Shown: in pieces, positions 34,011 to 42,436 of the stretch
How the letters are laid out: every line of letters begins with the position of its first letter
Numbering within the stretch: the first letter of the stretch is position 1
Assembly: GCF_000520015.2 (NCBI RefSeq)
Contig: NZ_CP007044.2
Location: 1,736,001-1,800,000 of the forward strand
DNA length: 64,000 nucleotides
Source: Chania multitudinisentens RB-25
GTDB lineage: Bacteria; Pseudomonadota; Gammaproteobacteria; Enterobacterales; Enterobacteriaceae
Direction: 5' to 3'
Notes under the pieces: model-generated
Database searches by the model: none
Seen by the model: the letters and a program-made list of their open reading frames with translations, nothing else
Told to the model about the DNA's origin: nothing
Position numbers and translations under genes: made by a program

Positions 34011-35174
34011 TTAACGCGCAGCCTGGTAAATCCGCTGGCTGACTTCTAGCGTAATGTCCTGGTGTTCACCCAGTGCAGTCATGCCATGCTGATGCAGTTT
34101 ATCGAGCAGCGCCGGGATCGAGCTGCCATCAAGCTGGTAATCAGACAACCGGGTCGGTACGCCCATAGTTTCAAAAAATGCCCGGGTGGCAGCGATGGCG
34201 GCGTCAATGCGGCTGTCTTCTGAGCCGTCACGCAGGCCCCAGACACGCTCGGCGTATTGCAGCAGTTTGGCGCGTTTTTGCGTTTTTTTCTCCACCAGCA
34301 ACGCAGGCAGCACAATGGCCAAAGTTTGCGCATGATCCAGGCCGTGCATGGCGGTCAGTTCATGGCCGAGCATATGGGTGGCCCAATCCTGCGGTACACC
34401 GGCACCGATCAGGCCGTTCAGCGCCAGGGTGGCGCTCCACATCACGTTGGCACGCACCGCGTAGTTTTCCGGCTCCGCCAGCGCCCGTGGGCCATCTTCC
34501 AGCAGCGTGAGTAGCAGGCCTTCAGCGAAACGATCCTGCACTTTGGCATCGACCGGGTAAGTCAGATATTGCTCAATAGTATGCACAAAGGCATCTACTA
34601 CACCGTTAGCGATCTGGCGTGGCGGCAGCGAATAGGTCACCGTTGGGTCCAGCACGGCAAACTTTGGTTGCACATACGATGAGTGGAAATGCTGTTTATC
34701 ACCGCTGTTTTTACGAGTGATCACCGCACCGATGTTGGATTCGGAGCCAGTGGCAGGCAAGGTTAACACGCAGCCCAATGGGATCGCGCCAGTGACTTCA
34801 CGGCCTACGGTTTTCAAGATATGCCATGGATCGCGATCGGCGGTGTAATGGGCGGCGGCGGCGATAAATTTGGTGCCGTCAACCACGGAACCTCCGCCGA
34901 CGGCCAGCAGGAAATCGATATTTTCCGCCCGCACAAGCTCTACCGCTTTCATCAGCGTTTCATAAGTAGGGTTCGGTTCAATGCCGGAGAATTCCTGTAC
35001 GTTGCGGCCCGCTAGCGCGGAATAGACCTGATCCAGCACGCCATTTTTTTTCACACTGCCACCGCCGTAAGTGATCAGGATGTGGGCTTTTGCCGGGATC
35101 TGTTGAGCCAATCCGGCAATCTGGTTTTTACCGAACAGGATTTTGGTGGGGGTATGGAGAACAAAGTTTTGCAT
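34011..35174 (-). CDS. yqhD: NADPH-dependent aldehyde reductase YqhD
   Basis: An iron/zinc-type (family III) alcohol dehydrogenase that reduces short-chain toxic aldehydes such as methylglyoxal, acrolein and glycolaldehyde. The 387 residues equal the E. coli length. The cofactor loop GGGSVVDGTKFIA is present, as are metal ligands in VVDAFVHTIEQYLTYP (Asp and His) and MLGHELTAMHGLDHAQTLA (two His). It is divergent from its probable activator yqhC. Confidence 0.93.
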   Translation of the reverse strand: MQNFVLHTPTKILFGKNQIAGLAQQIPAKAHILITYGGGSVKKNGVLDQVYSALAGRNVQEFSGIEPNPTYETLMKAVELVRAENIDFLLAVGGGSVVDGTKFIAAAAHYTADRDPWHILKTVGREVTGAIPLGCVLTLPATGSESNIGAVITRKNSGDKQHFHSSYVQPKFAVLDPTVTYSLPPRQIANGVVDAFVHTIEQYLTYPVDAKVQDRFAEGLLLTLLEDGPRALAEPENYAVRANVMWSATLALNGLIGAGVPQDWATHMLGHELTAMHGLDHAQTLAIVLPALLVEKKTQKRAKLLQYAERVWGLRDGSEDSRIDAAIAATRAFFETMGVPTRLSDYQLDGSSIPALLDKLHQHGMTALGEHQDITLEVSQRIYQAAR

Positions 35175-35365
35175 GATCGGTTTCTCTCAGGTATCAGGAA
35201 AGTGCCAGGGGGCGCAAAAAATAACTGAAATGTATTGTCAGTAACTTAGCGCAATCACACAATGCTCATTCCTGTTGATGTCTTGCCTATTTCTGCTGGT
35301 TGCTGTAAGAAAAAGAGGTTTTTCACCCTTATTTATGCTGGATCATTCTGGCTGTAGGAAGGATT

Positions 35366-36280
35366 GTGACTGAAATTGATGAGCTGCGTGGCCGTATGGC
35401 GCGCCAGGCAATGCATTTTGCCAAGGCCAAAGGCTATACCTCTTCGCCGGTACCAAAGGTGAAAATCCTGTACGTTGACGATTATTGGCCGCGCCAGCCG
35501 GTGATGTACGAGCCCGGTATTGTGATCATCTTTCAGGGGTATAAGGTAGGGTACTGTGGCAGTAAGGTTTTCCAGTACGATCCGCGCCACTATTTGTTGA
35601 TGACGGTGCCATTGCCGTTTGAATGCGAAACCTTTGCCAGCGTGGAACAACCACTGGTGGGGCTGGGCGTGAGTATTGATGCGCAAATGTTGCAAGACCT
35701 GCTGATCGATATCGGTGATGACGATTACCTGATGCAACCACGGGCTGAAAGCTGCGGCGTTAATCTTTCACCGCTGACGGATGAAATGCTGTGTGCCACC
35801 GAACGCCTGCTGGATGTGATGGCAAGACCGCTTGATGCCCGCGTGCTGGGGCCGCAGATTGTGCGTGAATTGTTGTACTACGTGCTGTGTGGCAGCTGCG
35901 GTGCATCATTGCAGGAATTGGCCAACCGCCATACTCATTTCAGCCAGATAGCCAAAGTGCTGCGGCGTATTGAAAGCCAGTATGCCGATAATCTTAACGT
36001 TGAGCAGTTGGCAAATGAGGTGAATATGAGCGTTTCGGCATTTCACCATAACTTCAAAGCAGTCACCAACACCTCACCGTTGCAGTATGTGAAATCCTAT
36101 CGCCTGCATAAGGCGCGGTTGCTGATGGTGCATGATGGATTGAAAGCCAGCACGGCGGCCATCCGCGTGGGTTATGAAAGTGCTTCACAGTTTAGCCGCG
36201 AGTTTAAACGCCTGTTCGGCGTAACGCCGAGCGATGAACTCGCCCGGCTGCGGGACAGCCATGTGATGATGCAGGGCTAA
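35366..36280 (+). CDS. yqhC: AraC-family transcriptional activator YqhC
   Basis: A 304-residue AraC-type activator; E. coli YqhC senses aldehydes and turns on yqhD-dkgA. The AraC_N sensor domain occupies about residues 25-180, and the two DNA-binding helix-turn-helices follow (NVEQLANEVNMSVSAFHHNF and STAAIRVGYESASQFSREFK). The start is GTG at 35366, preceded by AGGAAGGA; no in-frame ATG fits the family N-terminus. Divergent from yqhD across 191 nt. Confidence 0.88.
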   Translation: MTEIDELRGRMARQAMHFAKAKGYTSSPVPKVKILYVDDYWPRQPVMYEPGIVIIFQGYKVGYCGSKVFQYDPRHYLLMTVPLPFECETFASVEQPLVGLGVSIDAQMLQDLLIDIGDDDYLMQPRAESCGVNLSPLTDEMLCATERLLDVMARPLDARVLGPQIVRELLYYVLCGSCGASLQELANRHTHFSQIAKVLRRIESQYADNLNVEQLANEVNMSVSAFHHNFKAVTNTSPLQYVKSYRLHKARLLMVHDGLKASTAAIRVGYESASQFSREFKRLFGVTPSDELARLRDSHVMMQG

Positions 36281-36283
36281 TAG

Positions 36284-37306
36284 CTAACGCACCAGCACGA
36301 TTTTCCCGAATGCGCCGCGATCAAGGTGTTCCAGCGCTTCCGGTAACTGATCGAAACGATAACGCTGGTCGATGATTGGTTTGATCCCATTAGCATCAAC
36401 GGCGCGTACCAGATCTTCCAGCGCACGGCGATGACCAACGCCAATACCTTGTATTGTTGGGGATTTCAACAGCAGTGGGCCAGCGGGTAGGGTAATATCA
36501 AATCCTTCCAACACCCCAATCACCGAGATACGTCCGTGGATTGCCACCGCCTGGATCGAATTGGCCAGGTTGGTACCACCAACGATTTCAATAATATGAT
36601 CGATACCGCGATCCTGCGTGAGAGCATAAATCTGTTCCACCCAATCACTCTGTAAGCGGTTGATGGTGTAATCAGCCCCCAGCGCTTTGGCTCGTTGCAG
36701 TTTCTCGTCGCTGCTCGAAGTGATAAACACTTGTGCGCCCTGCGCTTTGGCAAGCTGCAATGCGAACAGTGCGACGCCGCCGGTGCCTTGCACCAGCACC
36801 GATTCTCCGGCCCGTAAATGGCCACGTTCCACCAAAGCGAACCAGGCGGTCAGCCCGGCGCAGGGCAAGGTGCTGGCTTGGGCATCGTCCAACGTGCTTG
36901 GCGCTACGCTCAGCCAGTTTTCGTCCACCACGACATATTCCGCCAACATGCCCTGCTCAATGCCACCGAGCGTGCGGTAGGGCGGGTTGCGTGCGTCACC
37001 GTTGGGTTTATCGTCGATCCAATCCGGGCTAAAGGTGGAGATCACCCGATCGCCAAGGTGAAAGCGTGTGCTGCCGCTGCCAATGGCATCGACAATGCCT
37101 GCCATATCTGAAGCTGGAATAAACGGCAGCGGCAGCTCCAGCGGCATAGCGCCTTCAATCACCATTTTGTCGCGATAGTTCAGTGCGACCGCATTGACTT
37201 TTACCCGCACCTGATGCGGGCCGGGCTGCGGGATTGCGCAGTTTGTCAGTTGCAGATGTTCACGTCCGATGGCGTTCATCGTCCAGCGTTGCATAGTGTC
37301 AGCCAT
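36284..37306 (-). CDS. Zinc-free MDR-family NAD(P)-dependent oxidoreductase
   Basis: A 340-residue medium-chain dehydrogenase/reductase of the quinone-oxidoreductase type. The GroES-like N-terminal fold and Rossmann domain are clear (VLVQGTGGVALFALQLAKAQ), but the zinc cysteines are absent: the active-site region reads AVALNYRDKM and there is no four-cysteine lobe. It is therefore likely an NADPH-dependent enone or quinone reductase; the substrate is unknown. Its stop is 3 nt from the yqhC stop (convergent). It is divergent from a LysR gene that probably controls it. Confidence 0.8.
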   Translation of the reverse strand: MADTMQRWTMNAIGREHLQLTNCAIPQPGPHQVRVKVNAVALNYRDKMVIEGAMPLELPLPFIPASDMAGIVDAIGSGSTRFHLGDRVISTFSPDWIDDKPNGDARNPPYRTLGGIEQGMLAEYVVVDENWLSVAPSTLDDAQASTLPCAGLTAWFALVERGHLRAGESVLVQGTGGVALFALQLAKAQGAQVFITSSSDEKLQRAKALGADYTINRLQSDWVEQIYALTQDRGIDHIIEIVGGTNLANSIQAVAIHGRISVIGVLEGFDITLPAGPLLLKSPTIQGIGVGHRRALEDLVRAVDANGIKPIIDQRYRFDQLPEALEHLDRGAFGKIVLVR

Positions 37307-37358
37307 GAGATTCTCCAGATTTGTTGAGTAGGCCCAGGAATAATATCGTTGATTAAAA

Positions 37359-37373
37359 ATCTCCAGTAGAGAT
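37359..37373. promoter_or_regulatory. LysR-type binding site candidate between MDR and LysR genes
   Basis: ATCTC-CAGTA-GAGAT is a perfect 5-bp dyad with the T-N11-A spacing of LysR boxes. It is centred in the 104-nt divergent promoter, about 53 nt from the MDR start and 38 nt from the LysR start. Confidence 0.5.
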
Positions 37374-37410
37374 AAAATTTCCGATAATTGTTTCCTTTTT
37401 GGCTACAAAA

Positions 37411-38316
37411 ATGATTGATCGCTTAAGTGGAATTTCGGTGTTTGTAACGGTGGTAGAAGCGGGCAGTTTTGCGCTGGCGGCAAACCGATTACATCTTTCA
37501 CGGTCAGCAGTGGGGAAAACCATCGCCCGGCTGGAACAACGGCTTGGGGTGCGCCTGTTTCATCGCACCACGCGCAGCCTGAATCTGACCGATGACGGGG
37601 TATTGTTTTATGAACGCTGCCTGCGGGCTCTGGTGGAGATCCGTACCGCGGAAGCTCTGTTGGAAAACGGTAAACAACAGGTCAGCGGCAGGCTGAGAGT
37701 CTCAATGCCGGTATTGTTTGGCCGCCTGTGTATCGCCCCCGTTTTGACCACCTTGGCCCGTGAACACCCCGGGTTGGAACTCGATCTGTCATTCAGCGAT
37801 CGGGTGGTGAATGTGGTGGAAGAAGGGTTTGATCTGGCAATCCGTAATGGTCCGTTGCCTGATAGCACCGGTTTGGTTGCCAGGCGGCTAGGAGATAACC
37901 GCATGACGCTGTGTGCTGCACCGGATTACCTTGCCCGCTGCGGGTTACCCTCAAATGTTGAGGAGCTGGTACAACACGATGCTATCAGCTACCGGCGTAC
38001 TGGGGTCATACGCAGCTGGTTGATCCCGCAGGCAGATGGCACCGTGCGGGAAGTGATACCGAAAACGCGTTTATTGATGGATGACTTGCAGGCGATTGCC
38101 GATGCAGCTGTCGCAGGGTTTGGCATCGCCTGGTTGCCTTGCTGGCTGATTCGCGAGTCGTTGCTGAAAGGAGAACTGCGGCGCGTGCTGAGTGAAATAC
38201 CCGGCATAAATTTTGAGATGCATGCCATATGGCCACAAACCCCGCATTTGCCATTGAAAGTGCGGTTGGCCGTGGATGCGCTGGTCAGCCAGTTACCCAG
38301 TAGAATGGTATTTTAA
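37411..38316 (+). CDS. LysR-family transcriptional regulator
   Basis: A 301-residue LysR-type regulator. The N-terminal helix-turn-helix reads GISVFVTVVEAGSFALAANR then LSRSAVGKTIARLEQRLGVR, and an effector-binding domain follows from residue 90. It begins at the ATG at 37411; an in-frame TTG 12 nt upstream is less likely. It is divergent from the MDR oxidoreductase, its most probable target. The effector is unknown. Confidence 0.85.
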   Translation: MIDRLSGISVFVTVVEAGSFALAANRLHLSRSAVGKTIARLEQRLGVRLFHRTTRSLNLTDDGVLFYERCLRALVEIRTAEALLENGKQQVSGRLRVSMPVLFGRLCIAPVLTTLAREHPGLELDLSFSDRVVNVVEEGFDLAIRNGPLPDSTGLVARRLGDNRMTLCAAPDYLARCGLPSNVEELVQHDAISYRRTGVIRSWLIPQADGTVREVIPKTRLLMDDLQAIADAAVAGFGIAWLPCWLIRESLLKGELRRVLSEIPGINFEMHAIWPQTPHLPLKVRLAVDALVSQLPSRMVF

Positions 38317-38334
38317 GGGGGCTGTCTACAGTGC

Positions 38335-38991
38335 CTAGGAGGCGCGTTTCTTGCGCCAAATCACCAGCATTGTACCGAGCAGGCCGAAAAGCAGCAGCGC
38401 AATAGGCAGGATCATCAACCCAGCCATAACCTGTTCTTCATGGCGTTTGATCAGTGGGATCTGGCTGAAAGCGTATCCTAGGCTGATCACCGATCCCACC
38501 CAGAGAAAAGCGCTCAGCCAGTTGAAGATCTGAAAGCGTGCCCTGTTCAGGCCGGAGATCCCCGCCATGGTGGGCAGCAGGGTACGCACAAACGCCAGGA
38601 AACGGCCAATCAACAGGGCCATCAGGCCGTGACGGTTAAACAGGATGTGTGCGCGTTGATGATATTGCACCGGGAGTTGCAGCAACCAGCCTTTTACCAC
38701 AGAGGTATGGCCCAACCATCGGCCTTGCAGATAACTCAGCCAACAACCCAGGCTGGCGGCAACGGTCAGAATAATCAGGGTGGGGATAAAACTCATGACG
38801 CCTTTGGCGATCAAAGCCCCGGCCAACAACAACAGGCTGTCACCGGGCAAAAAGGAAGCAGGCAGCAATCCATTTTCCAAAAACAGGGTGGTGAAAAGAA
38901 CCAGATAAACCACCCAAACGACGCTGGGATCGGCAAGAGCAATAAAATCCTGCGTCCAAAGCGCTTGAACGATCTCTTTCAATACATCCAT
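38335..38991 (-). CDS. yghB: DedA-family inner-membrane protein YghB
   Basis: A 218-residue DedA-family membrane protein; YghB and YqjA are partly redundant in E. coli and needed for proton-motive-force homeostasis and division. The family motif is visible in FLENGLLPASFLPGDSLLLL and in GRFLAFVRTLLPTMAG with its conserved arginines. Four to five membrane segments follow, ending in a basic tail (IWRKKRAS). The order yghB-metC-exbB-exbD matches E. coli. Confidence 0.92.
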   Translation of the reverse strand: MDVLKEIVQALWTQDFIALADPSVVWVVYLVLFTTLFLENGLLPASFLPGDSLLLLAGALIAKGVMSFIPTLIILTVAASLGCWLSYLQGRWLGHTSVVKGWLLQLPVQYHQRAHILFNRHGLMALLIGRFLAFVRTLLPTMAGISGLNRARFQIFNWLSAFLWVGSVISLGYAFSQIPLIKRHEEQVMAGLMILPIALLLFGLLGTMLVIWRKKRAS

Positions 38992-39157
38992 TTTTTGTCC
39001 TGTGATGCTGGCAGGCTAGCGTATTCTTAACCGTACTCAAAAGTGTTGTGCTAAGTGTAACGCTCTTGGCTGAAGTGGGCATCAGATAGAATGTAGAAAT
39101 ATGTTGATCGAGGAGGAAACCCAGAAAAACAGAGCGGCAGAGTCGCCGCCCGATATT

Positions 39158-40348
39158 TCACGATGCGATACGTTTAAAACCCGCGGCCAGATCGTCGATC
39201 AGATCTTGAACGTTTTCCAGCCCGATGTGCAGGCGCACTAAGGTACCAGAAAAATCAACTCCCCCAGCCGGGCGGATCGCCTCCAGTTCTTCCGGTTGAT
39301 TGGCCAGGATCAGCGACTCATAACCTCCCCAGGAATAGGCCATGCTGAAGTGGTTGAAATGGTCGAGGTAGTGCGCCAACTGTGCGTCACTCAGCCGCTG
39401 TTTCAGAACAAAGGAGAACAGGCCATTGCAACCGCTGAAATCGCGGCGGTAAAATTCGTGGCCTTTACAGCTGGGTAAGGCCGGGTGATTAACCACCGCT
39501 ACTTCCGGCCGCTGCGCCAGCCATTGTGCCACGGCAAGGCTGTTTTGCTCATGCTGTTTCAGCCGCACACCTAATGTACGCAGGCCGCGGCTGGCCATGT
39601 AAGCGGTATCGGCGTCAACCATCTGGCCCATCAGGTAAGAATATTCACGTAACTGCTCCCAGCAGCGGGCGTTAGCTACCGCGGTGCCGAGCATATAGTC
39701 GGAATGGCCGATAATGTACTTAGTACCAGCCTGAATCGAAATATCGATATCAAAATCCAGAGCCTTGAACAGCACACCGGCTGCCCAGGTGTTGTCGATC
39801 ATGATGACAATCTCTGGATTAACGGCGCGTATGGCGTTGACGATGGCGGGAATATCCTGCACTTCCATGGTAATGGAACCGGGTGACTCAAGAAATACGA
39901 CACGCGTGTTGCTCTGGATCAACGTTGCGATCCCGGCACCGATCAGCGGATCAAAATAGGTGGTGGCTACATTCATGCGGCCAAGGATATGGGTACAGAA
40001 ATCCTGCGTGGGTTCATAGGCTGAACCGGTCACCAGCACATGATCGCCTGCGCTGACGAAAGATAAGATGGCATTCGAGACCGCAGCGGCTCCGCACGGA
40101 TACAGCACGCAACCGGCTCCCCCTTCCAGTTCGGTCATGGCGTCCTGAAAGGCAAAATGGGTGAGTGTGCCACGGCGGCCATAGAACAGTTCTCCTTGGG
40201 CGCGTTTGGCAGTGGCCTGCTTTTTGGCGGCAACGGATTCAAATACTAATGAAGAAGCGCGTTGAGTCACCGGATTGACGGAACCCTGCGTGTAGCGTTT
40301 GCTGCGCCCGGCCACGATCAGCGCGGTTTCGATATTTTTTGACGTCAT
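39158..40348 (-). CDS. metC: Cystathionine beta-lyase MetC
   Basis: A pyridoxal-phosphate enzyme that splits cystathionine to homocysteine, pyruvate and ammonia in methionine synthesis. The 396 residues align with E. coli MetC (395): ELFYGRRGTLTHFAFQDAM, VFLESPGSITMEV, IMIDNTWAAGVLF and the lysine that binds the cofactor in QAGTKYIIGHSD. The ATG at 40348 (MTSKNIETAL) matches the E. coli N-terminus; ten further codons are open upstream. It is divergent from exbB. Confidence 0.95.
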   Translation of the reverse strand: MTSKNIETALIVAGRSKRYTQGSVNPVTQRASSLVFESVAAKKQATAKRAQGELFYGRRGTLTHFAFQDAMTELEGGAGCVLYPCGAAAVSNAILSFVSAGDHVLVTGSAYEPTQDFCTHILGRMNVATTYFDPLIGAGIATLIQSNTRVVFLESPGSITMEVQDIPAIVNAIRAVNPEIVIMIDNTWAAGVLFKALDFDIDISIQAGTKYIIGHSDYMLGTAVANARCWEQLREYSYLMGQMVDADTAYMASRGLRTLGVRLKQHEQNSLAVAQWLAQRPEVAVVNHPALPSCKGHEFYRRDFSGCNGLFSFVLKQRLSDAQLAHYLDHFNHFSMAYSWGGYESLILANQPEELEAIRPAGGVDFSGTLVRLHIGLENVQDLIDDLAAGFKRIAS

Positions 40349-40526
40349 GCTTGGTTTCCCTTTACCTTGCTTCACCATGATGCACTTACGTTAACATGGC
40401 GCTTAATAGCCATCCAGACGTTTTAACTGCTATGTAAAGAAATGGCGATTATCGCTGCCGGGAGCCATTGTGGTACGGCATCCTTTTACGTTTGCGCGAT
40501 TAAGAAGCCGAGTATATTGAGTAAAT

Positions 40527-40545
40527 AATAATGATAACTACTATC
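40527..40545. promoter_or_regulatory. Fur box upstream of exbBD
   Basis: AATAATGATAACTACTATC matches the 19-bp Fur consensus (GATAATGATAATCATTATC) at 15 positions by my count. It is 71 nt before the exbB start, fitting iron repression of the TonB energising genes. Confidence 0.7.
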
Positions 40546-40616
40546 AATCCCTGATTGGTTTGATATGATCGCACGCTGAATTCTTCCGTAAATGTTGATA
40601 TGGGTGGAGGCACAGC

Positions 40617-41585
40617 GTGAAAACGGCTGTCAAAACGATGAATCAAGCGGCCTGTGGCGCAGACCGCGGGCAATGGAGTGCGCTGGGGCGCAATGTGATC
40701 GCTTCACTGGTATTGGTGGTAGGGCTGGCTGGTACAGTACAGGCCGCTCCTGCCAATACGCCGGCAATCACTGAAAGCGTGGCCGCAGCAGTAGCCCCAG
40801 CGGTGACTGCCGCTGAGAGCATGATGCCAGTGAATCCGGCACCCACAATCCAACCGCCAGACACCCGCGGCATGGATCTCTCCGTCTGGGGGATGTACCA
40901 ACATGCGGATGTGGTCGTCAAAACCGTGATGATCGGTCTGGTACTGGCCTCCATTGTGACCTGGACTATTCTGTTTGCCAAAGGCAGTGAACTGATTCGC
41001 TCTAAGCGCCGTCTGCGCCGAGAGGAACAGGCGTTGGCCGATGTTCGCTCTTTGGATGATGCCTCTGAGTTGGCGCAAAATTTCACCGAGGAAAGCATCA
41101 GTGCGGTGCTACTGCGCGATGCACAGGATGAACTGGAGCTATCGGCGGCCTCTAACGATAATAATGGCATTAAAGAACGTACCGCTTTTCGCCTTGAACG
41201 CCGCGTTGCGGCCTATGGGCGCCAACTGGGGCGGGGTAATGGTTTCCTGGCGACCATTGGTGCTATTTCACCGTTTGTCGGCCTGTTTGGTACCGTATGG
41301 GGCATCATGAACAGCTTTATCGGCATCGCTCAATCGCAAACCACCAATCTGGCGGTGGTAGCGCCGGGGATTGCAGAAGCGCTGCTGGCAACCGCACTTG
41401 GCCTGGTTGCGGCGATTCCGGCGGTGGTGATTTACAACATCTTTGCCCGAGTGATCGGCAGCCACCGCGCCCAGGTGGGTGATGTGGCGGCGCAGGTGCT
41501 GCTGTTGCTGAGCCGTGATCTGGATCTGGCTGCCACGGCCGAGCTCAAACGTTCGCAGCATACACACCAACTGCGAGTGGGGTGA
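40617..41585 (+). CDS. exbB: TonB-system energising protein ExbB, long form with signal peptide
   Basis: ExbB forms the pentameric inner-membrane proton channel that powers TonB with ExbD. The protein has 322 residues against 244 in E. coli. The extra N-terminus holds a signal-like segment (VIASLVLVVGLAGTVQAAPA) and an Ala/Pro-rich periplasmic stretch to about residue 85. The conserved core follows, with GAISPFVGLFGTVWGIMNSF and LGLVAAIPAVVIYN. Serratia marcescens ExbB is known for a similar extension. The GTG at 40617 follows GGAGG with good spacing; ATG 40638 is possible. A Fur box lies upstream, and exbD follows after 3 nt. Confidence 0.92.
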   Translation: MKTAVKTMNQAACGADRGQWSALGRNVIASLVLVVGLAGTVQAAPANTPAITESVAAAVAPAVTAAESMMPVNPAPTIQPPDTRGMDLSVWGMYQHADVVVKTVMIGLVLASIVTWTILFAKGSELIRSKRRLRREEQALADVRSLDDASELAQNFTEESISAVLLRDAQDELELSAASNDNNGIKERTAFRLERRVAAYGRQLGRGNGFLATIGAISPFVGLFGTVWGIMNSFIGIAQSQTTNLAVVAPGIAEALLATALGLVAAIPAVVIYNIFARVIGSHRAQVGDVAAQVLLLLSRDLDLAATAELKRSQHTHQLRVG

Positions 41586-41588
41586 GTG

Positions 41589-42011
41589 ATGGCTATGCGC
41601 TTAAATGAAGACCTGGGCGACAGCGGTGAACTGCACGAAATCAACGTGACGCCCTTTATTGATGTCATGCTGGTGCTGTTGATCATCTTTATGGTGGCCG
41701 CACCGCTGGCGACGGTCGATATTCGTGTTGATCTGCCTGCTTCTTCCGCCAAGCCGCAGCCGCGCCCGGAAAAACCGGTATTCCTGTCGGTGAAGGCCGA
41801 TAAACAGCTGTACGTGGGGGATGAGCCAGTGATGGCCGAACAACTGACCTCCGTATTGGATCAGCGCACGCAGGCAAATAAAGAAACCACTATCTTCTTT
41901 CAGGCGGATAAAACCGTTGATTATGAGACCCTGATGAGCGTCATGGATACGCTGCGGCAGTCCGGTTATCTGAAAGTAGGGCTGGTGGGGATGGAAGGCG
42001 CAGCGCGCTAG
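41589..42011 (+). CDS. exbD: TonB-system energising protein ExbD
   Basis: ExbD is the single-helix partner of ExbB; its periplasmic domain contacts TonB. The 140 residues begin MAMRLNEDL as in E. coli, with the membrane helix FIDVMLVLLIIFMVAAPLA carrying the essential aspartate. The periplasmic domain ends DYETLMSVMDTLRQSGYLKV then GLVG. The ATG at 41589 lies 3 nt after the exbB stop. Confidence 0.95.
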   Translation: MAMRLNEDLGDSGELHEINVTPFIDVMLVLLIIFMVAAPLATVDIRVDLPASSAKPQPRPEKPVFLSVKADKQLYVGDEPVMAEQLTSVLDQRTQANKETTIFFQADKTVDYETLMSVMDTLRQSGYLKVGLVGMEGAAR

Positions 42012-42436
42012 CAGCGGGAAGTATTTCTTTAAGCGTATTCATTTCAATAACAGCAAGTTGCCTCCAAATGGGCTTCACCGGTGTGAAGCTCTGATTTTTC
42101 TCCAGCCCCTCTAACTATTGCAACAATCCACCCTGCCAAAAAATTGACATGCGCAAAGGCCGAGATTCAATTTAATAATCAATTGCAAAGCAATAACAAC
42201 GAATTATCGTCGAATCCGGCATTGGATTGAAATACCATTTCAGATTTTTAACCCACCTTGGGCAGGCTGCCATCTTTTTGTCACATATCATCTCTAGTTT
42301 ACCTGTCGATATGTTACCAATTAATACAAAAACGATATGCCCACCATCTTTCAAAGTGCAGAGGTACTGGCTGTGCTCACCTAACTGCACCTTGAAATCC
42401 ACAGGGTATCAATTGACCGTTAAATAGGGAGATGAG
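42012..42436. other. Intergenic region before the phosphatase cluster
   Basis: Besides the exbBD terminator, about 300 nt of lower-GC sequence precede the first alkaline phosphatase. A TTGACA hexamer at about 42144 could be a -35 box. On the minus strand a GTG-started 76-codon frame (42402-42172) reads plausibly like protein but lacks a Shine-Dalgarno sequence. I could not find a convincing Pho box. Confidence 0.4.
42072..42099 (+). terminator. Rho-independent terminator of exbBD
   Basis: GCTTCAC-CGGT-GTGAAGC (7-bp perfect stem) is followed by TCTGATTTTTC, 60 nt after the exbD stop. Confidence 0.7.

Noticed and set aside
42240..42340. Possible Pho box before the alkaline phosphatases (CTGTCGATATG)
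   Set aside because: Only one half resembles CTGTCAT; the second half at the right spacing does not match.
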